A stretch of 64,000 nucleotides of DNA from Morganella morganii (GTDB taxonomy: Bacteria; Pseudomonadota; Gammaproteobacteria; Enterobacterales; Enterobacteriaceae). The stretch lies in the NCBI RefSeq assembly GCF_019402645.1, contig NZ_VKKS01000001.1, forward strand, positions 1,612,970 to 1,676,969, read 5' to 3'. The notes under the pieces are model-generated. The model did no database searches. It was not told the DNA's origin and worked only from the letters and a program-made list of their open reading frames with translations. The stretch's first letter is position 1. Every line of letters begins with the position of its first letter. Position numbers and translations under genes: made by a program. This document shows, one piece after another, positions 51,449 to 60,510 of the stretch.

Positions 51449-52516
51449 TTAAATCCCGGTCAGGCGGGTGACAGCCCACGGACGGGTGACGATGATGCCG
51501 GCGGTCGCGTTGGTGGCGTCTTCCAGATAGCCTTTGGCTTTATTTTCTGAACCCAGCAGCTGGTATTTCACCGGCACCACCTGGAGAATAACCGCACTGG
51601 TCGCCGTAGAACCATCATCCACGGTTTCGGCAAACATATACGCCACATCCGCGCCGCCATTGGCACCGGCAAATTCCGGTGAGAACACAAAGCGCATATC
51701 CGGGTAGTTCTCTTTCACCCACTGATACACCGTTTCGCCACGGGCGACCGGGTTTGCCACATTCAGCGCGGAACGGTAGCCCAGCGGCAGGGTCAGCGTG
51801 ATAGCGGTATCATCTTTGATAATACCGCCGGACTGCATCTCCAGACGCGAAAACATGGCCGTAATATCGCCGGTGATGGCGGCAAACGTGCCCCCTTTCC
51901 ATTTTGCTGCTGTCGTTTCATACGCCGGTAAATTCGGCTCATTCAGCATCCCGAAGACACGGGTGTCCGGGCTGTTGAAACCGTAATAACCGATACGTTC
52001 CCGCCCCTGCTCCAGCGCTTCGGCAACGGCATTACGTTTCTCTGCGGCTGTTTCAAACCCTGCTGCTGACTGACGGGCTTCCTCCAGCTTTCCGACCTGA
52101 AAACCCAGCTCAAAACGGACAATACCGCGACGTTCCTGATCCTGCCCGTAGGATGCCAGCGGGATATTGGTGTGATCGCCGTAAAGCTCCGCCTTACCGG
52201 CCGGTGTTGCCACATTCAGGATAATCTCTTCATCGTGCCAGTTACCGGCATTCAGTACACCGGTGATTTCATCCAGCACGCGGACACGGGTGGCAGTACG
52301 GATAAGCCCCGGCAGCACATGCTGCAACATCTCACGCTGAATGAACCCGCCGGACATGGCCGGGCCGGTTAACGCGGAGTCCATTGCGGCCAGACCACCG
52401 AAACCAATCTGATCCAGTTCGCCGTATGTCCACTTCTGATCGGGCTTAATATTCAGTTGCCCGTGTTTGCGGATATCACGGCCGGACATATAAAACTTTT
52501 CTTTACTGACTGGCAT
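51449..52516 (-). CDS. major capsid protein (DUF2184)
   Basis: A 355-residue protein. MSGGFIQREMLQHVLPGLIR, GQDQERRGIVRFELGFQVGK and YYGFNSPDTRVFGMLNEPNL match the DUF2184 major capsid family with the HK97 fold. It is preceded by the cement gene and followed by a terminator. Confidence 0.9.
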   Translation of the reverse strand: MPVSKEKFYMSGRDIRKHGQLNIKPDQKWTYGELDQIGFGGLAAMDSALTGPAMSGGFIQREMLQHVLPGLIRTATRVRVLDEITGVLNAGNWHDEEIILNVATPAGKAELYGDHTNIPLASYGQDQERRGIVRFELGFQVGKLEEARQSAAGFETAAEKRNAVAEALEQGRERIGYYGFNSPDTRVFGMLNEPNLPAYETTAAKWKGGTFAAITGDITAMFSRLEMQSGGIIKDDTAITLTLPLGYRSALNVANPVARGETVYQWVKENYPDMRFVFSPEFAGANGGADVAYMFAETVDDGSTATSAVILQVVPVKYQLLGSENKAKGYLEDATNATAGIIVTRPWAVTRLTGI

Positions 52517-53013
52517 TATTCACCTTCCTTCGCAGCCACTGTGTACGGGATTTCGGTCAGACGGATAACACACAGATGCGGCGATTCCGCTGACTCAATG
52601 TGACGACTGACAAAACCGATAACCAGATCACCGGCTTCCGCTTTTTCCTTCGCAGACAGCGAACCGTCCGCCGGACTGAATACCACCGGTGCATTAATTT
52701 TCTTCACCCCGGCGGTGATTTCGGCGTTAATCTCACCCATGGTGAGAAATTCCCCCTGCGTCCCGTTACGGGCGTATTCTTCACCGATACGGTACGCTTT
52801 CGGGTTAATCATGACCCCGGCAAACGCACCGACACCGCCAACCTGTACAGATTCAACGGAATCATCTTTGTATGTGTAGGCACGGCCGAAGAGGTTTTTC
52901 GTTTCATCAGCAGAACTGATCACCGCTGCGGTCACGCGGGTCGGGCCGTTGTGGCTGATTTCACCGATAACACCGGAAATCATGCCGTTCGCCACGGTAT
53001 TCGGGATTGCCAT
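52516..53013 (-). CDS. capsid cement/decoration protein
   Basis: A 165-residue protein. MAIPNTVANGMISGVIGEIS, GVMINPKAYRIGEEYARNGT and LVIGFVSRHIE are the landmarks of the Gp24-like cement proteins encoded just before DUF2184 capsids. The start and stop overlap both neighbours by one base. Confidence 0.8.
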   Translation of the reverse strand: MAIPNTVANGMISGVIGEISHNGPTRVTAAVISSADETKNLFGRAYTYKDDSVESVQVGGVGAFAGVMINPKAYRIGEEYARNGTQGEFLTMGEINAEITAGVKKINAPVVFSPADGSLSAKEKAEAGDLVIGFVSRHIESAESPHLCVIRLTEIPYTVAAKEGE

Positions 53014-53747
53014 TATTTTTCACCCCACTTTTTCATAATTGAGTCTGTGCCTGCGGCGGTATCCATCGTCACATGCGCTTTTTGTGAATCCGGTGTGCGC
53101 CCCTGCATCCAGGCATTCAGGGCAATACTCTCTGTGCCCTTCGCACATTGGATGTTAAGTTCTTTAACACCGTATTCCGCCACCTGCTGTTTCGTCATTG
53201 GTGCGTGATCAAATACCCCGATAAACGGCGTCAGCTTGTGCGCCAGTGCGTCACGTTCCCCGATCTGCTTTAACAGTTCGCCGGTGTCCATGGTCGGTTT
53301 GGCTTTCTCCAGACGGTCGATTTTGCGCTTCATCGAGGACATTTCATCCATGGATGCAATACTGCGTTTGAGACGCTTCAGGCGACGCGTCAGACTGTCG
53401 GTTGTTGCCTGGTCAAGTTCTTCTTTGGCTTCAGCAATGGCTTCCTCTGCGGTTTCGATAGCCACTTCCGCCGCTTCTACTGCTTCCGGGTCACCGGATT
53501 CCGCTTTTTCGGCTTCCGCCTCTGCGTCTTCAACGGCTTTTTCCGCGTCAACGTCGGCATCTCCGGTTTTCTTTTCGGGATCAGGATCGCCGTCAGTCGT
53601 TTGCTTTTTCTCCGGGTCTTCATCCGTTGCCGGTGTACCGGCAGCCAGTGCGGCCACAACGATTTGTTTAATCTGCTCAACCTGCTCCGGTGTAAATCCG
53701 TTCTCGTCACCGGTCGGCTGATTTTTGTCTTTGTCTTCTTCGCTCAT
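53013..53747 (-). CDS. candidate nested scaffold, internal in-frame start
   Basis: ATG 53747 (codon 183 of the DUF2213 gene, MSEEDKDKNQ) has AAGGA ten bases upstream. It begins exactly where the scaffold-like acidic region starts. The product would be 244 residues. This mirrors the lambda C/Nu3 nesting of scaffold inside protease. No expression evidence is available. Confidence 0.45.
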   Translation of the reverse strand: MSEEDKDKNQPTGDENGFTPEQVEQIKQIVVAALAAGTPATDEDPEKKQTTDGDPDPEKKTGDADVDAEKAVEDAEAEAEKAESGDPEAVEAAEVAIETAEEAIAEAKEELDQATTDSLTRRLKRLKRSIASMDEMSSMKRKIDRLEKAKPTMDTGELLKQIGERDALAHKLTPFIGVFDHAPMTKQQVAEYGVKELNIQCAKGTESIALNAWMQGRTPDSQKAHVTMDTAAGTDSIMKKWGEK

Positions 53748-54293
53748 ACGAATAAGTTCCTTTGTATCAATGGTTACAACAAGATGGTCCTGCACAGCCA
53801 CGTCAGCGCCGGTGCGCCCTTCATCGACTAATGCAAGGTGATTGCCACGCAGGTGGCGCTGAACAACTTCGTATGCCTCCCCCTCGTACACCCCGGGGTT
53901 ACCGAAGTCATACCGGCTGCGGTAGCCCGGTGAAAGGTCAATTTTTCCGCTGCTGATATCGCTCAGAGCGGCGTCAGAAAAGATTTTGATATTCCCGCGC
54001 AAATACGGATGGTCGTAATACACGTTTTCGCCGATAACGCCCTGAATACCTTTTTTCTCTGCCGGTGTGGCGTTTTTACCGAGCATTTCGTGATCGACAA
54101 TGAACGGGGTCAGGCGGAATGATTTAATGGTTTCTTCACTGGCCAGTTCCTCCGGCGGCCGGAACACTTTGTAAATCCGGTCCGGCTCCGGTGCGCCGAT
54201 TTCAGCCCCCAGATAATCAAAAACCCCAGCCTTTGAGATGGGGTTGTCTTTTACTTCGAGCCAGCCGTTGTTGTCATAGGTTCGCTTTGTCAT
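53013..54293 (-). CDS. DUF2213 head maturation protease-scaffold fusion
   Basis: A 426-residue protein. Residues 1-180 match DUF2213 (ISKAGVFDYLGAEI, FIVDHEMLG, VIGENVYYDHPYLRGNIKIF, HLALVDEGRTG). Residues about 183-330 are a highly acidic, low-complexity helical part (D/E/A/K-rich) typical of scaffolds. The C-terminal ~90 residues are more ordered. It cleaves and shapes the prohead. An in-frame internal start may give a scaffold-only product. Confidence 0.85.
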   Translation of the reverse strand: MTKRTYDNNGWLEVKDNPISKAGVFDYLGAEIGAPEPDRIYKVFRPPEELASEETIKSFRLTPFIVDHEMLGKNATPAEKKGIQGVIGENVYYDHPYLRGNIKIFSDAALSDISSGKIDLSPGYRSRYDFGNPGVYEGEAYEVVQRHLRGNHLALVDEGRTGADVAVQDHLVVTIDTKELIRMSEEDKDKNQPTGDENGFTPEQVEQIKQIVVAALAAGTPATDEDPEKKQTTDGDPDPEKKTGDADVDAEKAVEDAEAEAEKAESGDPEAVEAAEVAIETAEEAIAEAKEELDQATTDSLTRRLKRLKRSIASMDEMSSMKRKIDRLEKAKPTMDTGELLKQIGERDALAHKLTPFIGVFDHAPMTKQQVAEYGVKELNIQCAKGTESIALNAWMQGRTPDSQKAHVTMDTAAGTDSIMKKWGEK

Positions 54294-55144
54294 GTCTCCT
54301 CACCAAAGTCGATAACCGGTGTCCAGAAGCATTTGCAGTTCGGTAACTGCCCAGGTAATCCGCGCTCACCGGTCCTTTCATCAATGACCGGCGGGTTATC
54401 CAGATCGAATACTTCCCCGTCCAGACGCAGATGTAATTCACGCGGTTCGGCACTGCCTGCCGAGTGATGCCATATCGCTTTGCGGATCCCGGCAGACTTC
54501 ATCCGCTCATAGTTAGCCGCCGTGGTAATTTTGCGGGTCTGGTCAACGGCAATAAACTTAGCCCGTTTCTCTGTCACTCCGCCGATATCCCGTATTTCAT
54601 CCAGCAGGGTTTTACTGCCGCTGCCGGTCTGACTGACCGAACGCAACGCTGCGCCCCCGATACGGGAATGAAACTGCTGCGGAATGGATTTGATCAGGGA
54701 TACGTTTTCTGCCGTTGCGGCAATCATTTTGTCTTTCAGGGCTTCGGGCATGGCCGGGGTTTTTATCGTAATACCGCCGGAGAGTTGTTTCAGGGAATCG
54801 TCCAGACTGCGCTGTGCGTTCATGTCCACCTGCGAGGTGAACTTATCCGCCATCTCTGCGGCCTTACTGTTAAAAATCTTATCCCACTTGCGTTTCAGCC
54901 GGTTCAGCCAGATTTTGGTCTGGCTGGCAAAGCTGGCATCCATGGTCACGCCGTCAAAATCCTCATGCAGACTGCTGAACGTCTTTTCGTAATCGGCAAT
55001 CATGTCTTTAATCAGTTGTGACATGTCACGCTGGTAACGGCTTTGGGCTGCCGCCGAATATTGCAGCGGTTTGCCCTTCATAACCGCCTGACGGGATGCC
55101 GCCCACCGTGCCCGTTTGGTTCGTACCCGTATTTTCCGGGGCAT
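54290..55144 (-). CDS. Mu F-like minor head protein
   Basis: A 284-residue protein. The C-terminal domain (ITTAANYERMKSAGIRKAIW, HHSAGSAEPRELHLRLDGEV, GQLPNCKCFWTPVIDF) has the Cys/His pattern of Mu F-like head morphogenesis proteins. The arginine-rich N-terminus (MPRKIRVRTKRARW) lies inside the portal gene in another frame, overlapping it by 119 bases. I keep this start because relatives begin similarly; ATG 55024, just after the portal stop, is the alternative. Confidence 0.85.
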   Translation of the reverse strand: MPRKIRVRTKRARWAASRQAVMKGKPLQYSAAAQSRYQRDMSQLIKDMIADYEKTFSSLHEDFDGVTMDASFASQTKIWLNRLKRKWDKIFNSKAAEMADKFTSQVDMNAQRSLDDSLKQLSGGITIKTPAMPEALKDKMIAATAENVSLIKSIPQQFHSRIGGAALRSVSQTGSGSKTLLDEIRDIGGVTEKRAKFIAVDQTRKITTAANYERMKSAGIRKAIWHHSAGSAEPRELHLRLDGEVFDLDNPPVIDERTGERGLPGQLPNCKCFWTPVIDFGEET

Positions 55145-56540
55145 AATCGTCCTCGTTCACATCAATACCGTAAAATGCCGATTCTTTGTCTGCCGCCAGC
55201 TTTTTGCGGATATCAAGCCCGTCAACAGCACCAACCGCCGCATACGCAGAATCGGTCTGTGCCTGCTTAAGCTGAATATCGGCGTTTTCGACAGCGGTCG
55301 GACTGTCCAGCGGCAGCCAGGTAACCGACAACGCTTCCGTTCCCAGCCCCTCACTGCGCTGCAGCATGTCGTAATGCCGTTGCAGCAGTTCTTCCAGGTC
55401 ATTGGCCTGAATACTTTCCAGTTCTTCCCGGTAGTTGGCTTCTTCGTATTCCCCGGTGGAGTTAAACCCTTTCGGGGTTGTGCCGAGCAGCTTTGTCGCC
55501 GGTACACAGGCCGCTGACGATACCAGTTGGTACTGCGTCATAATCGTGGCATCCAGATCCGCCAGCGAAGTATCGAACTGATTAACGGTGTCACTCGCCC
55601 CAACCGTCTGAACGCCGTAGTTATCCCGCATTTCCATGAAATACAGCATATTCTCGTGGATAGTCTCTTTATCCACGCCCTCAACATCGGCCATACCGAT
55701 GGTCAGCAGACGTTTTGTCATCGCCAACTGCGGTGCTTCGTTGGCGGTACGCTCCGATGCATAAACACGCTCATACACCCGTTCGGGAACAGACACACCG
55801 AAATAGTTATAGGTCGGTTTGAGAATGTCCGGCACAGGGAACGGTACAAACTTCACAAAGTGCGATTTGTGGTAACGGCGTCCGCCGATAATCCAGTAGG
55901 TTGGCTCATAAAAATCAGGACTGGCCGGGTCCTGTAAATTGGCGTCGGTTAAATCCGGCGTAACCCACTGCGGATCTATCTGTTTAATCCCTTTGTACAT
56001 GCCTTTCGTCACACCATCAGGGTTAAACGGGTTTTCGTACCATTCCTGCGGGTTAGATGTCTCAACAAGGAACAGAGCCAGTCTGCCCCCGTACACGCGC
56101 CCGAAGTGGATCAGCTCTTTCATATGGTGCTGAATACGGTATTTTTTATCCTTCTTCCGTAACTTTTTGCTGATGTCGTGATTGTCACCGCCGTCACAGT
56201 CCAGGTCATACCCCTGACGGATCGCATCACGCGCCGGCATGTTACAGGCTTTGTCCACCAGCCAGTGCTTGGCAATAACCGCACACATGTTATGACCGAT
56301 AAACATCTGCGAGGCGTACCACGCCGCCTGAGCCTCCGGAACACCGTAAACCTGTCCGCCTTTGAATGACGGCACCGTACCGTCTGCACTGTCCATTGCC
56401 ACGCCCTGCATGGCGGGTTGCAGCAAAGCCAGCCCCTGAAACCCTGTTTCGGCTGCCAGTGCTGAATATAAATGCGTTGAGAATGCTGACCGCTTAGGTG
56501 CGGCAACCTCTGCTGTTTTCCGCTTTCTGAACGGCCACAT
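55026..56540 (-). CDS. portal protein (DUF1073)
   Basis: A 504-residue protein. SADGTVPSFKGG, CAVIAKHWLVDKACNMPARD and TKLLGTTPKGFNSTGEYEEA are DUF1073 portal landmarks. It forms the dodecameric DNA gate at one capsid vertex. It starts one base after the terL stop. The last ~40 codons also encode the N-terminus of the next protein in a second frame. Confidence 0.92.
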   Translation of the reverse strand: MWPFRKRKTAEVAAPKRSAFSTHLYSALAAETGFQGLALLQPAMQGVAMDSADGTVPSFKGGQVYGVPEAQAAWYASQMFIGHNMCAVIAKHWLVDKACNMPARDAIRQGYDLDCDGGDNHDISKKLRKKDKKYRIQHHMKELIHFGRVYGGRLALFLVETSNPQEWYENPFNPDGVTKGMYKGIKQIDPQWVTPDLTDANLQDPASPDFYEPTYWIIGGRRYHKSHFVKFVPFPVPDILKPTYNYFGVSVPERVYERVYASERTANEAPQLAMTKRLLTIGMADVEGVDKETIHENMLYFMEMRDNYGVQTVGASDTVNQFDTSLADLDATIMTQYQLVSSAACVPATKLLGTTPKGFNSTGEYEEANYREELESIQANDLEELLQRHYDMLQRSEGLGTEALSVTWLPLDSPTAVENADIQLKQAQTDSAYAAVGAVDGLDIRKKLAADKESAFYGIDVNEDDYAPENTGTNQTGTVGGIPSGGYEGQTAAIFGGSPKPLPA

Positions 56541-56541
56541 G

Positions 56542-57948
56542 TTATGTCCTCTTGCGTGAAAAGAATCCGCCGCCTTTCTTCTGGTACAGATAGCGCAGTG
56601 CCTGTGTCATGGCATCCACGGTGTCATCGTGCCCGGCAAACGGGAATGTTGTGATTTCTTCCACCGTTTCGGTGATCCACGGTGCAATATCTTTGTGCGG
56701 CAGCCAGACGTTACCGGCTTCCCATTCTGCGGTGCAGGCGTGAGCGCGGGCAATTTTGCTGCCGTCCGGCTCTATAGGCACCAATCCTGATACGGTTGTT
56801 TTCAGCGCATCAATGACCGCCGGGCCGTTGGCTTTATCCTCCACCAGCTTGCGCCGCGCCTGCGGGTATTTCTCAACCAGTAATTTCACGGCTTTCAGGG
56901 TTTCGGTAAAACTCATGCGTTTGCGGATCTGATACAGCAGATAGACATTTGCGCCCTTCCTACCCCATACCTGACCGACAACGTAGTCCGTGCCGTCACT
57001 GTCCTTAAACGTCATATCCCAGCTGTGAATGACTTCATCAAAGGTGTCCGGCAGATCTTTCGGCAGATAGTACCGGGCGAATTCTTCGCGGAATATCTGC
57101 CCGTCTCCCGGTTTCGGTTTCTGCTGGTACATGGCAGACCAGAAGTAATCACCGAGAATGGCTTTTGTTTCGAGCAGTTTGTCGATAGGGTGGAGTTCAG
57201 GGACTAATGCTTCCTCTTGCTCATTAATGGCAGGGAATGCGAGCACCTTGGTTTCAGGGGCTTTTTCTTTTAATTGCCCAGATAAATCATCGGTCGCCCA
57301 CCGCGTGGCCATAATGATTTCACCGCTATTTTTTGATAAGCGGGTCTTAAAAGTCGAAATGTACCAGTTCCAAATCGATTTTTTAACCGTAGGGCTAAGC
57401 GCTTCTTTCGCGTTTTTTATCGGGTCATCAATGATACCGAGGTCAACTTTCTTACCCGTTAATGGGCCACCAACACCCGCACACACATAGCTGCCTTTGT
57501 GATTGGCAATGCCGAACTCGTCAGAGTTACGCTTAACAGCGATGCCATTCTCAGGCTTATTACCTAACCAACTCTTAGGAAATAACGCACGATATTCAGC
57601 CGACATCATAATTCGCTGAACATCGGTGTTCATATCACCGGCTAAATCAGACGAATACGACAACGCCCCCACACGCATGTTGGGGTATTTTCCAAAAAAA
57701 TAAGCAGGAAGATAGCGGGAAACAATATCGGATTTACCATGCTGTGGCGGTGCGCCTAATATTAATTTAGGGCGCTTGCCTTCCATCATATCAATCAAGA
57801 ACTGGTCGAGCGCATCACACACCGTTTGAGAGAAATGGCTTGTGATGTATTCAGGGTTTATATACTGAATAAATTCATGCAAACTACGGCGCGCTATCTC
57901 CCTTTCGATCTCTTCATCAAATAAGCTGAAGTCGATATCCACATTCAC
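56542..57948 (-). CDS. terminase large subunit
   Basis: A 468-residue protein. The ATPase domain has Walker A LGAPPQHGKSD, Walker B LGIIDDP and a coupling motif in MATRW. The nuclease domain has the Asp in HSWDMTFKDSD and HDDTVDAM near the end. It packages DNA with the small subunit. The gene for that subunit is separated from it by an AT-rich cargo gene. The 5' third is itself AT-richer than the 3' part, suggesting a recombination boundary. Confidence 0.93.
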   Translation of the reverse strand: MNVDIDFSLFDEEIEREIARRSLHEFIQYINPEYITSHFSQTVCDALDQFLIDMMEGKRPKLILGAPPQHGKSDIVSRYLPAYFFGKYPNMRVGALSYSSDLAGDMNTDVQRIMMSAEYRALFPKSWLGNKPENGIAVKRNSDEFGIANHKGSYVCAGVGGPLTGKKVDLGIIDDPIKNAKEALSPTVKKSIWNWYISTFKTRLSKNSGEIIMATRWATDDLSGQLKEKAPETKVLAFPAINEQEEALVPELHPIDKLLETKAILGDYFWSAMYQQKPKPGDGQIFREEFARYYLPKDLPDTFDEVIHSWDMTFKDSDGTDYVVGQVWGRKGANVYLLYQIRKRMSFTETLKAVKLLVEKYPQARRKLVEDKANGPAVIDALKTTVSGLVPIEPDGSKIARAHACTAEWEAGNVWLPHKDIAPWITETVEEITTFPFAGHDDTVDAMTQALRYLYQKKGGGFFSRKRT

Positions 57949-58010
57949 ACCTAAAAATATATTTTATAATAATTGAGGATGATTTATAAAAACCATCCTC
58001 ATGAACAATG

Positions 58011-58673
58011 TTATTTTGAGTTTATATATTCATCCATTGCAGCGTCTATTTTTTTACCATTACCACCACCTACTGCTATGTGATGTTTTTTCAAGAATCT
58101 TTCATGAGCATTGTCAGCAATATTATTCCAATTTACAGCTAAATTTCGAAGATCATTCATCCACACATAGTTATCTATCGTAGAACTTATCAAACTATCA
58201 TGTTTTACTTTTCTTTCTTTAGTATATAAATCCCATACATCTAAACTATAACGATATCCAACACCTAACTTAACAATATCATTAAGCATGTTTTGAGGAA
58301 AATCAGGTAAGGCAAAGCGGTTCTTTGCAAAAGATTTTGCCATTACAACTAGCTTATCTATATGATGAGATTTTTTTATAACCTTTTTTTTAATCTCTAC
58401 CGGTTTTATATCGTCTTTACTTAACGAGATTATTAATGACTTTAGTGAGCATTCAATAGACATACATAGATCCACCATTGCCTTAGCTCTAAAGTCTCTA
58501 TTATTCATTGAATCAATATTACTATTTAATATATCGTAACGTTCAATAAATAAGTTACCATCCGTATAATATTTTATAGCTAAAATACTTTTTACATATT
58601 TAAATGGGCTTTGTTTTTTAGGTAATCCCATACTTTTTGTAATTCTATCTATCATACTGTTAACTTTGTTCAT
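58011..58673 (-). CDS. AT-rich cargo gene between terL and terS; HEPN-like candidate
   Basis: A 220-residue, basic, largely helical protein. It is much more AT-rich than its neighbours and splits the terminase pair. AKAMVDLCMSIECSLKSLII and KKSHHIDKLVVMAKSF resemble the helices of HEPN-fold proteins. A C-terminal R-x4-H (RFLKKHH) could be a HEPN RNase motif, but this motif is short and easily found by chance. It shares the late transcript. A phage-defence or exclusion role is conceivable. The family is not recognised. Confidence 0.65.
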   Translation of the reverse strand: MNKVNSMIDRITKSMGLPKKQSPFKYVKSILAIKYYTDGNLFIERYDILNSNIDSMNNRDFRAKAMVDLCMSIECSLKSLIISLSKDDIKPVEIKKKVIKKSHHIDKLVVMAKSFAKNRFALPDFPQNMLNDIVKLGVGYRYSLDVWDLYTKERKVKHDSLISSTIDNYVWMNDLRNLAVNWNNIADNAHERFLKKHHIAVGGGNGKKIDAAMDEYINSK

Positions 58674-58702
58674 TCAACATCCTTAGTAACTTAAATATCC
58701 TA

Positions 58703-59281
58703 TTATAATCTTTTCATCCTCAATTGCAGTAATTGTTCAAAACTAAGATGGCTCAAATCAACGCCTGTGGTTTCAATAGGCCCGCCGTCTTTACCAGTTA
58801 ACTCACTACTGACCTGCTCACGGAAAGCCTGAACGTGAACATGCTTACCCAGTAATTCGAGGTTACGGACCTTATCCGGCCATTTGATTTTTTTCAGCAG
58901 TCCGACCATTTCACGGTCATCACCGCGGCCCTCATACATTTCGGCAAGGTCAAACCCGCTTAGGTAGCGGCGCCAGACTTCCGGCCAGTCAGATATCGAT
59001 TTGAGGCTCATGTCCTCGTTAAAAATATCTGCCGCGTCCATTTTGTCGATTTCAACCAACCGCATAAGCACATAGTTAGCATCAATGCCTAACTGTTTAA
59101 TGCGGTTCTGTTTTAACTCATCGATGAGCGCACAGACATTCGGTTTGTTCAGCAGTTTATAACCCATTTCGCTCGCGCGTTTTGGCGCATAGCCCGCGCG
59201 GATTGCAGCCTGGGTAGCATTGAGATCGACAATATACTCGTGGCAAAACATTCTTTGTTTTTGCGGGAGTTTAGTTGTCAT
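58703..59281 (-). CDS. terminase small subunit
   Basis: A 192-residue protein from ATG 59281 (MTTKLPQKQ); a longer in-frame start adds 14 residues. [40 protein letters not shown] is the Terminase_2 helix-turn-helix. It recognises the packaging start site. The charged C-terminal part probably binds TerL. Confidence 0.9.
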   Translation of the reverse strand: MTTKLPQKQRMFCHEYIVDLNATQAAIRAGYAPKRASEMGYKLLNKPNVCALIDELKQNRIKQLGIDANYVLMRLVEIDKMDAADIFNEDMSLKSISDWPEVWRRYLSGFDLAEMYEGRGDDREMVGLLKKIKWPDKVRNLELLGKHVHVQAFREQVSSELTGKDGGPIETTGVDLSHLSFEQLLQLRMKRL

Positions 59282-59362
59282 TGTGATTAACCTGTTTGCT
59301 ATACAAAATTCTATCAATGCCACTCACTGAATGGCATTTGTACAATTTTCAGCATGATGTTC

Positions 59363-59896
59363 TTATTGCGGTTCTGTCTTCCCGTTACGCTCTGCATCCG
59401 CTTTCCGGATATCCATCAACTGCCCGTTCGCCTGCTCCAGTGCCGTCAGCAGCGGCTCTATCCACTCAACCGCCTGGCAGTATGTCAGTCGGCGGGTGGC
59501 AGAGGTGCCAGCACCGTTTCTGTCAGCGATGCCGGGAGCGGAACGCATTGCTGATTCACGGATAGCGTAGACGTGGCTGAGCAGCCCGTCAGAAACAGGC
59601 TGAGGAATATACAGATTACAGGTAGGCTCTTTCCGGATAATGGTGCGGTATTCAATCTGCTTCTCCTGTGATTTGGCTTCTGCCTGCATATTCCGGTTAG
59701 TGTTTGCGGCTGCCACGCGGTCAAAAATATCGATGCTGGTGTAAGCGTTATCAATCACCTTTTGCTGGTCAGTGATAACCTTGTCTTTATGTTGGCCTTC
59801 CGTTTGTTCAGCTGACAGCATGCTGAACATCCACAACCCGAAGAAAACGACCGCCCACACCCAGCCGTTGAGTAATATAGTGATTACCCTTTTCAT
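59363..59896 (-). CDS. Rz-type i-spanin
   Basis: A 177-residue protein with one N-terminal membrane helix (residues about 8-27), then a coiled coil (QHKDKVITDQQKVIDNAYTS) and a region with RRLTYCQAVEWIEPLL. This is a type II inner-membrane spanin, DUF2570-like. It joins with the o-spanin encoded inside it to fuse the membranes at lysis. Its ATG overlaps the stop of the tiny upstream gene. Confidence 0.85.
   Translation of the reverse strand: MKRVITILLNGWVWAVVFFGLWMFSMLSAEQTEGQHKDKVITDQQKVIDNAYTSIDIFDRVAAANTNRNMQAEAKSQEKQIEYRTIIRKEPTCNLYIPQPVSDGLLSHVYAIRESAMRSAPGIADRNGAGTSATRRLTYCQAVEWIEPLLTALEQANGQLMDIRKADAERNGKTEPQ
59485..59655 (-). CDS. Rz1-type o-spanin lipoprotein nested in Rz
   Basis: Reading from TTG 59655 with AGGAG seven bases upstream gives MNTAPLSGKSLPVICIFLSL followed by FLTGC, a lipobox, and a short proline-containing mature part ending LAPLPPAD. 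The product is 56 residues, wholly inside Rz in another frame. This is the standard o-spanin arrangement. The TTG start makes it easy to miss. Confidence 0.85.
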   Translation of the reverse strand: MNTAPLSGKSLPVICIFLSLFLTGCSATSTLSVNQQCVPLPASLTETVLAPLPPAD

Positions 59897-60033
59897 AGCG
59901 CTTCACACTCATAATGAATCACACCGTCCAGCGGATTACCCGGTACCGGCTTACAATGATTCGGGAGTGAATACAGATAACAACCCGCCAACAGAGCAGT
60001 AGTTAGCAGGATGATAGCAATGATGATCAGCAT
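59893..60033 (-). CDS. 46-residue lipoprotein-like lysis-cassette protein
   Basis: ATG 60033 overlaps the lysozyme stop (TAATG), and the stop overlaps the Rz ATG, so the three are coupled. The product is a hydrophobic helix ([20 protein letters not shown]) with an LAGC lipobox-like motif, then a Pro/Cys-containing tail. It may be a tiny lipoprotein or membrane peptide regulating lysis. The family is not recognised. Confidence 0.6.
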   Translation of the reverse strand: MLIIIAIILLTTALLAGCYLYSLPNHCKPVPGNPLDGVIHYECEAL

Positions 60034-60509
60034 TAAAGGGTTCCGTGGCATACCGCTTTCTCCGTTTCGCGCCGGTTAATCAGCCCCTGCCACTGCTTAC
60101 CACCGGCAAATGTCCAGCGCTTCATTTCGTCGCACGCCCCGGCGATATCACCGGCATTGAGTTTCCGCAGCATCGTGGAACGTGAGAACGCGCCTGTTCC
60201 GGTGTTGTATGCAAATGAATAAATGGCCGCCCGGGTATTGTCGTCAATCGGCACTTTGATCATCGGGTCAACCGCACGCCGGACTTTCGTCAGATCGTCA
60301 TGTAACAGCGCCTTGCATTCAGCGTCCGTGTACAGCTTGCCGGGCTTAATATCGCTGCCGGTATGGCCATAACATACGGTAAGCACTCCGGCCACATCGC
60401 GGTAAGGTTTGTACTCAACGCCCTCATAGGCGGGGATCAGCACCAGCGCTCCAGTAATCGCCCCAGCGGTACAAGCGGCCATAACTTGTTTAAATAATCG
60501 TTTATTCAC
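60033..60509 (-). CDS. endolysin, GH24 lysozyme with SAR-like N-terminus
   Basis: A 158-residue protein. A weakly hydrophobic N-terminal helix ([19 protein letters not shown]) looks like a signal-anchor-release segment. Catalytic Glu is in [10 protein letters not shown], followed by CYGHTGSDI (the Asp/Thr region), as in P21/P22 lysozymes. It degrades murein glycan. The gene follows the holin by a single base. Confidence 0.9.
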   Translation of the reverse strand: MNKRLFKQVMAACTAGAITGALVLIPAYEGVEYKPYRDVAGVLTVCYGHTGSDIKPGKLYTDAECKALLHDDLTKVRRAVDPMIKVPIDDNTRAAIYSFAYNTGTGAFSRSTMLRKLNAGDIAGACDEMKRWTFAGGKQWQGLINRRETEKAVCHGTL

Positions 60510-60510
60510 G

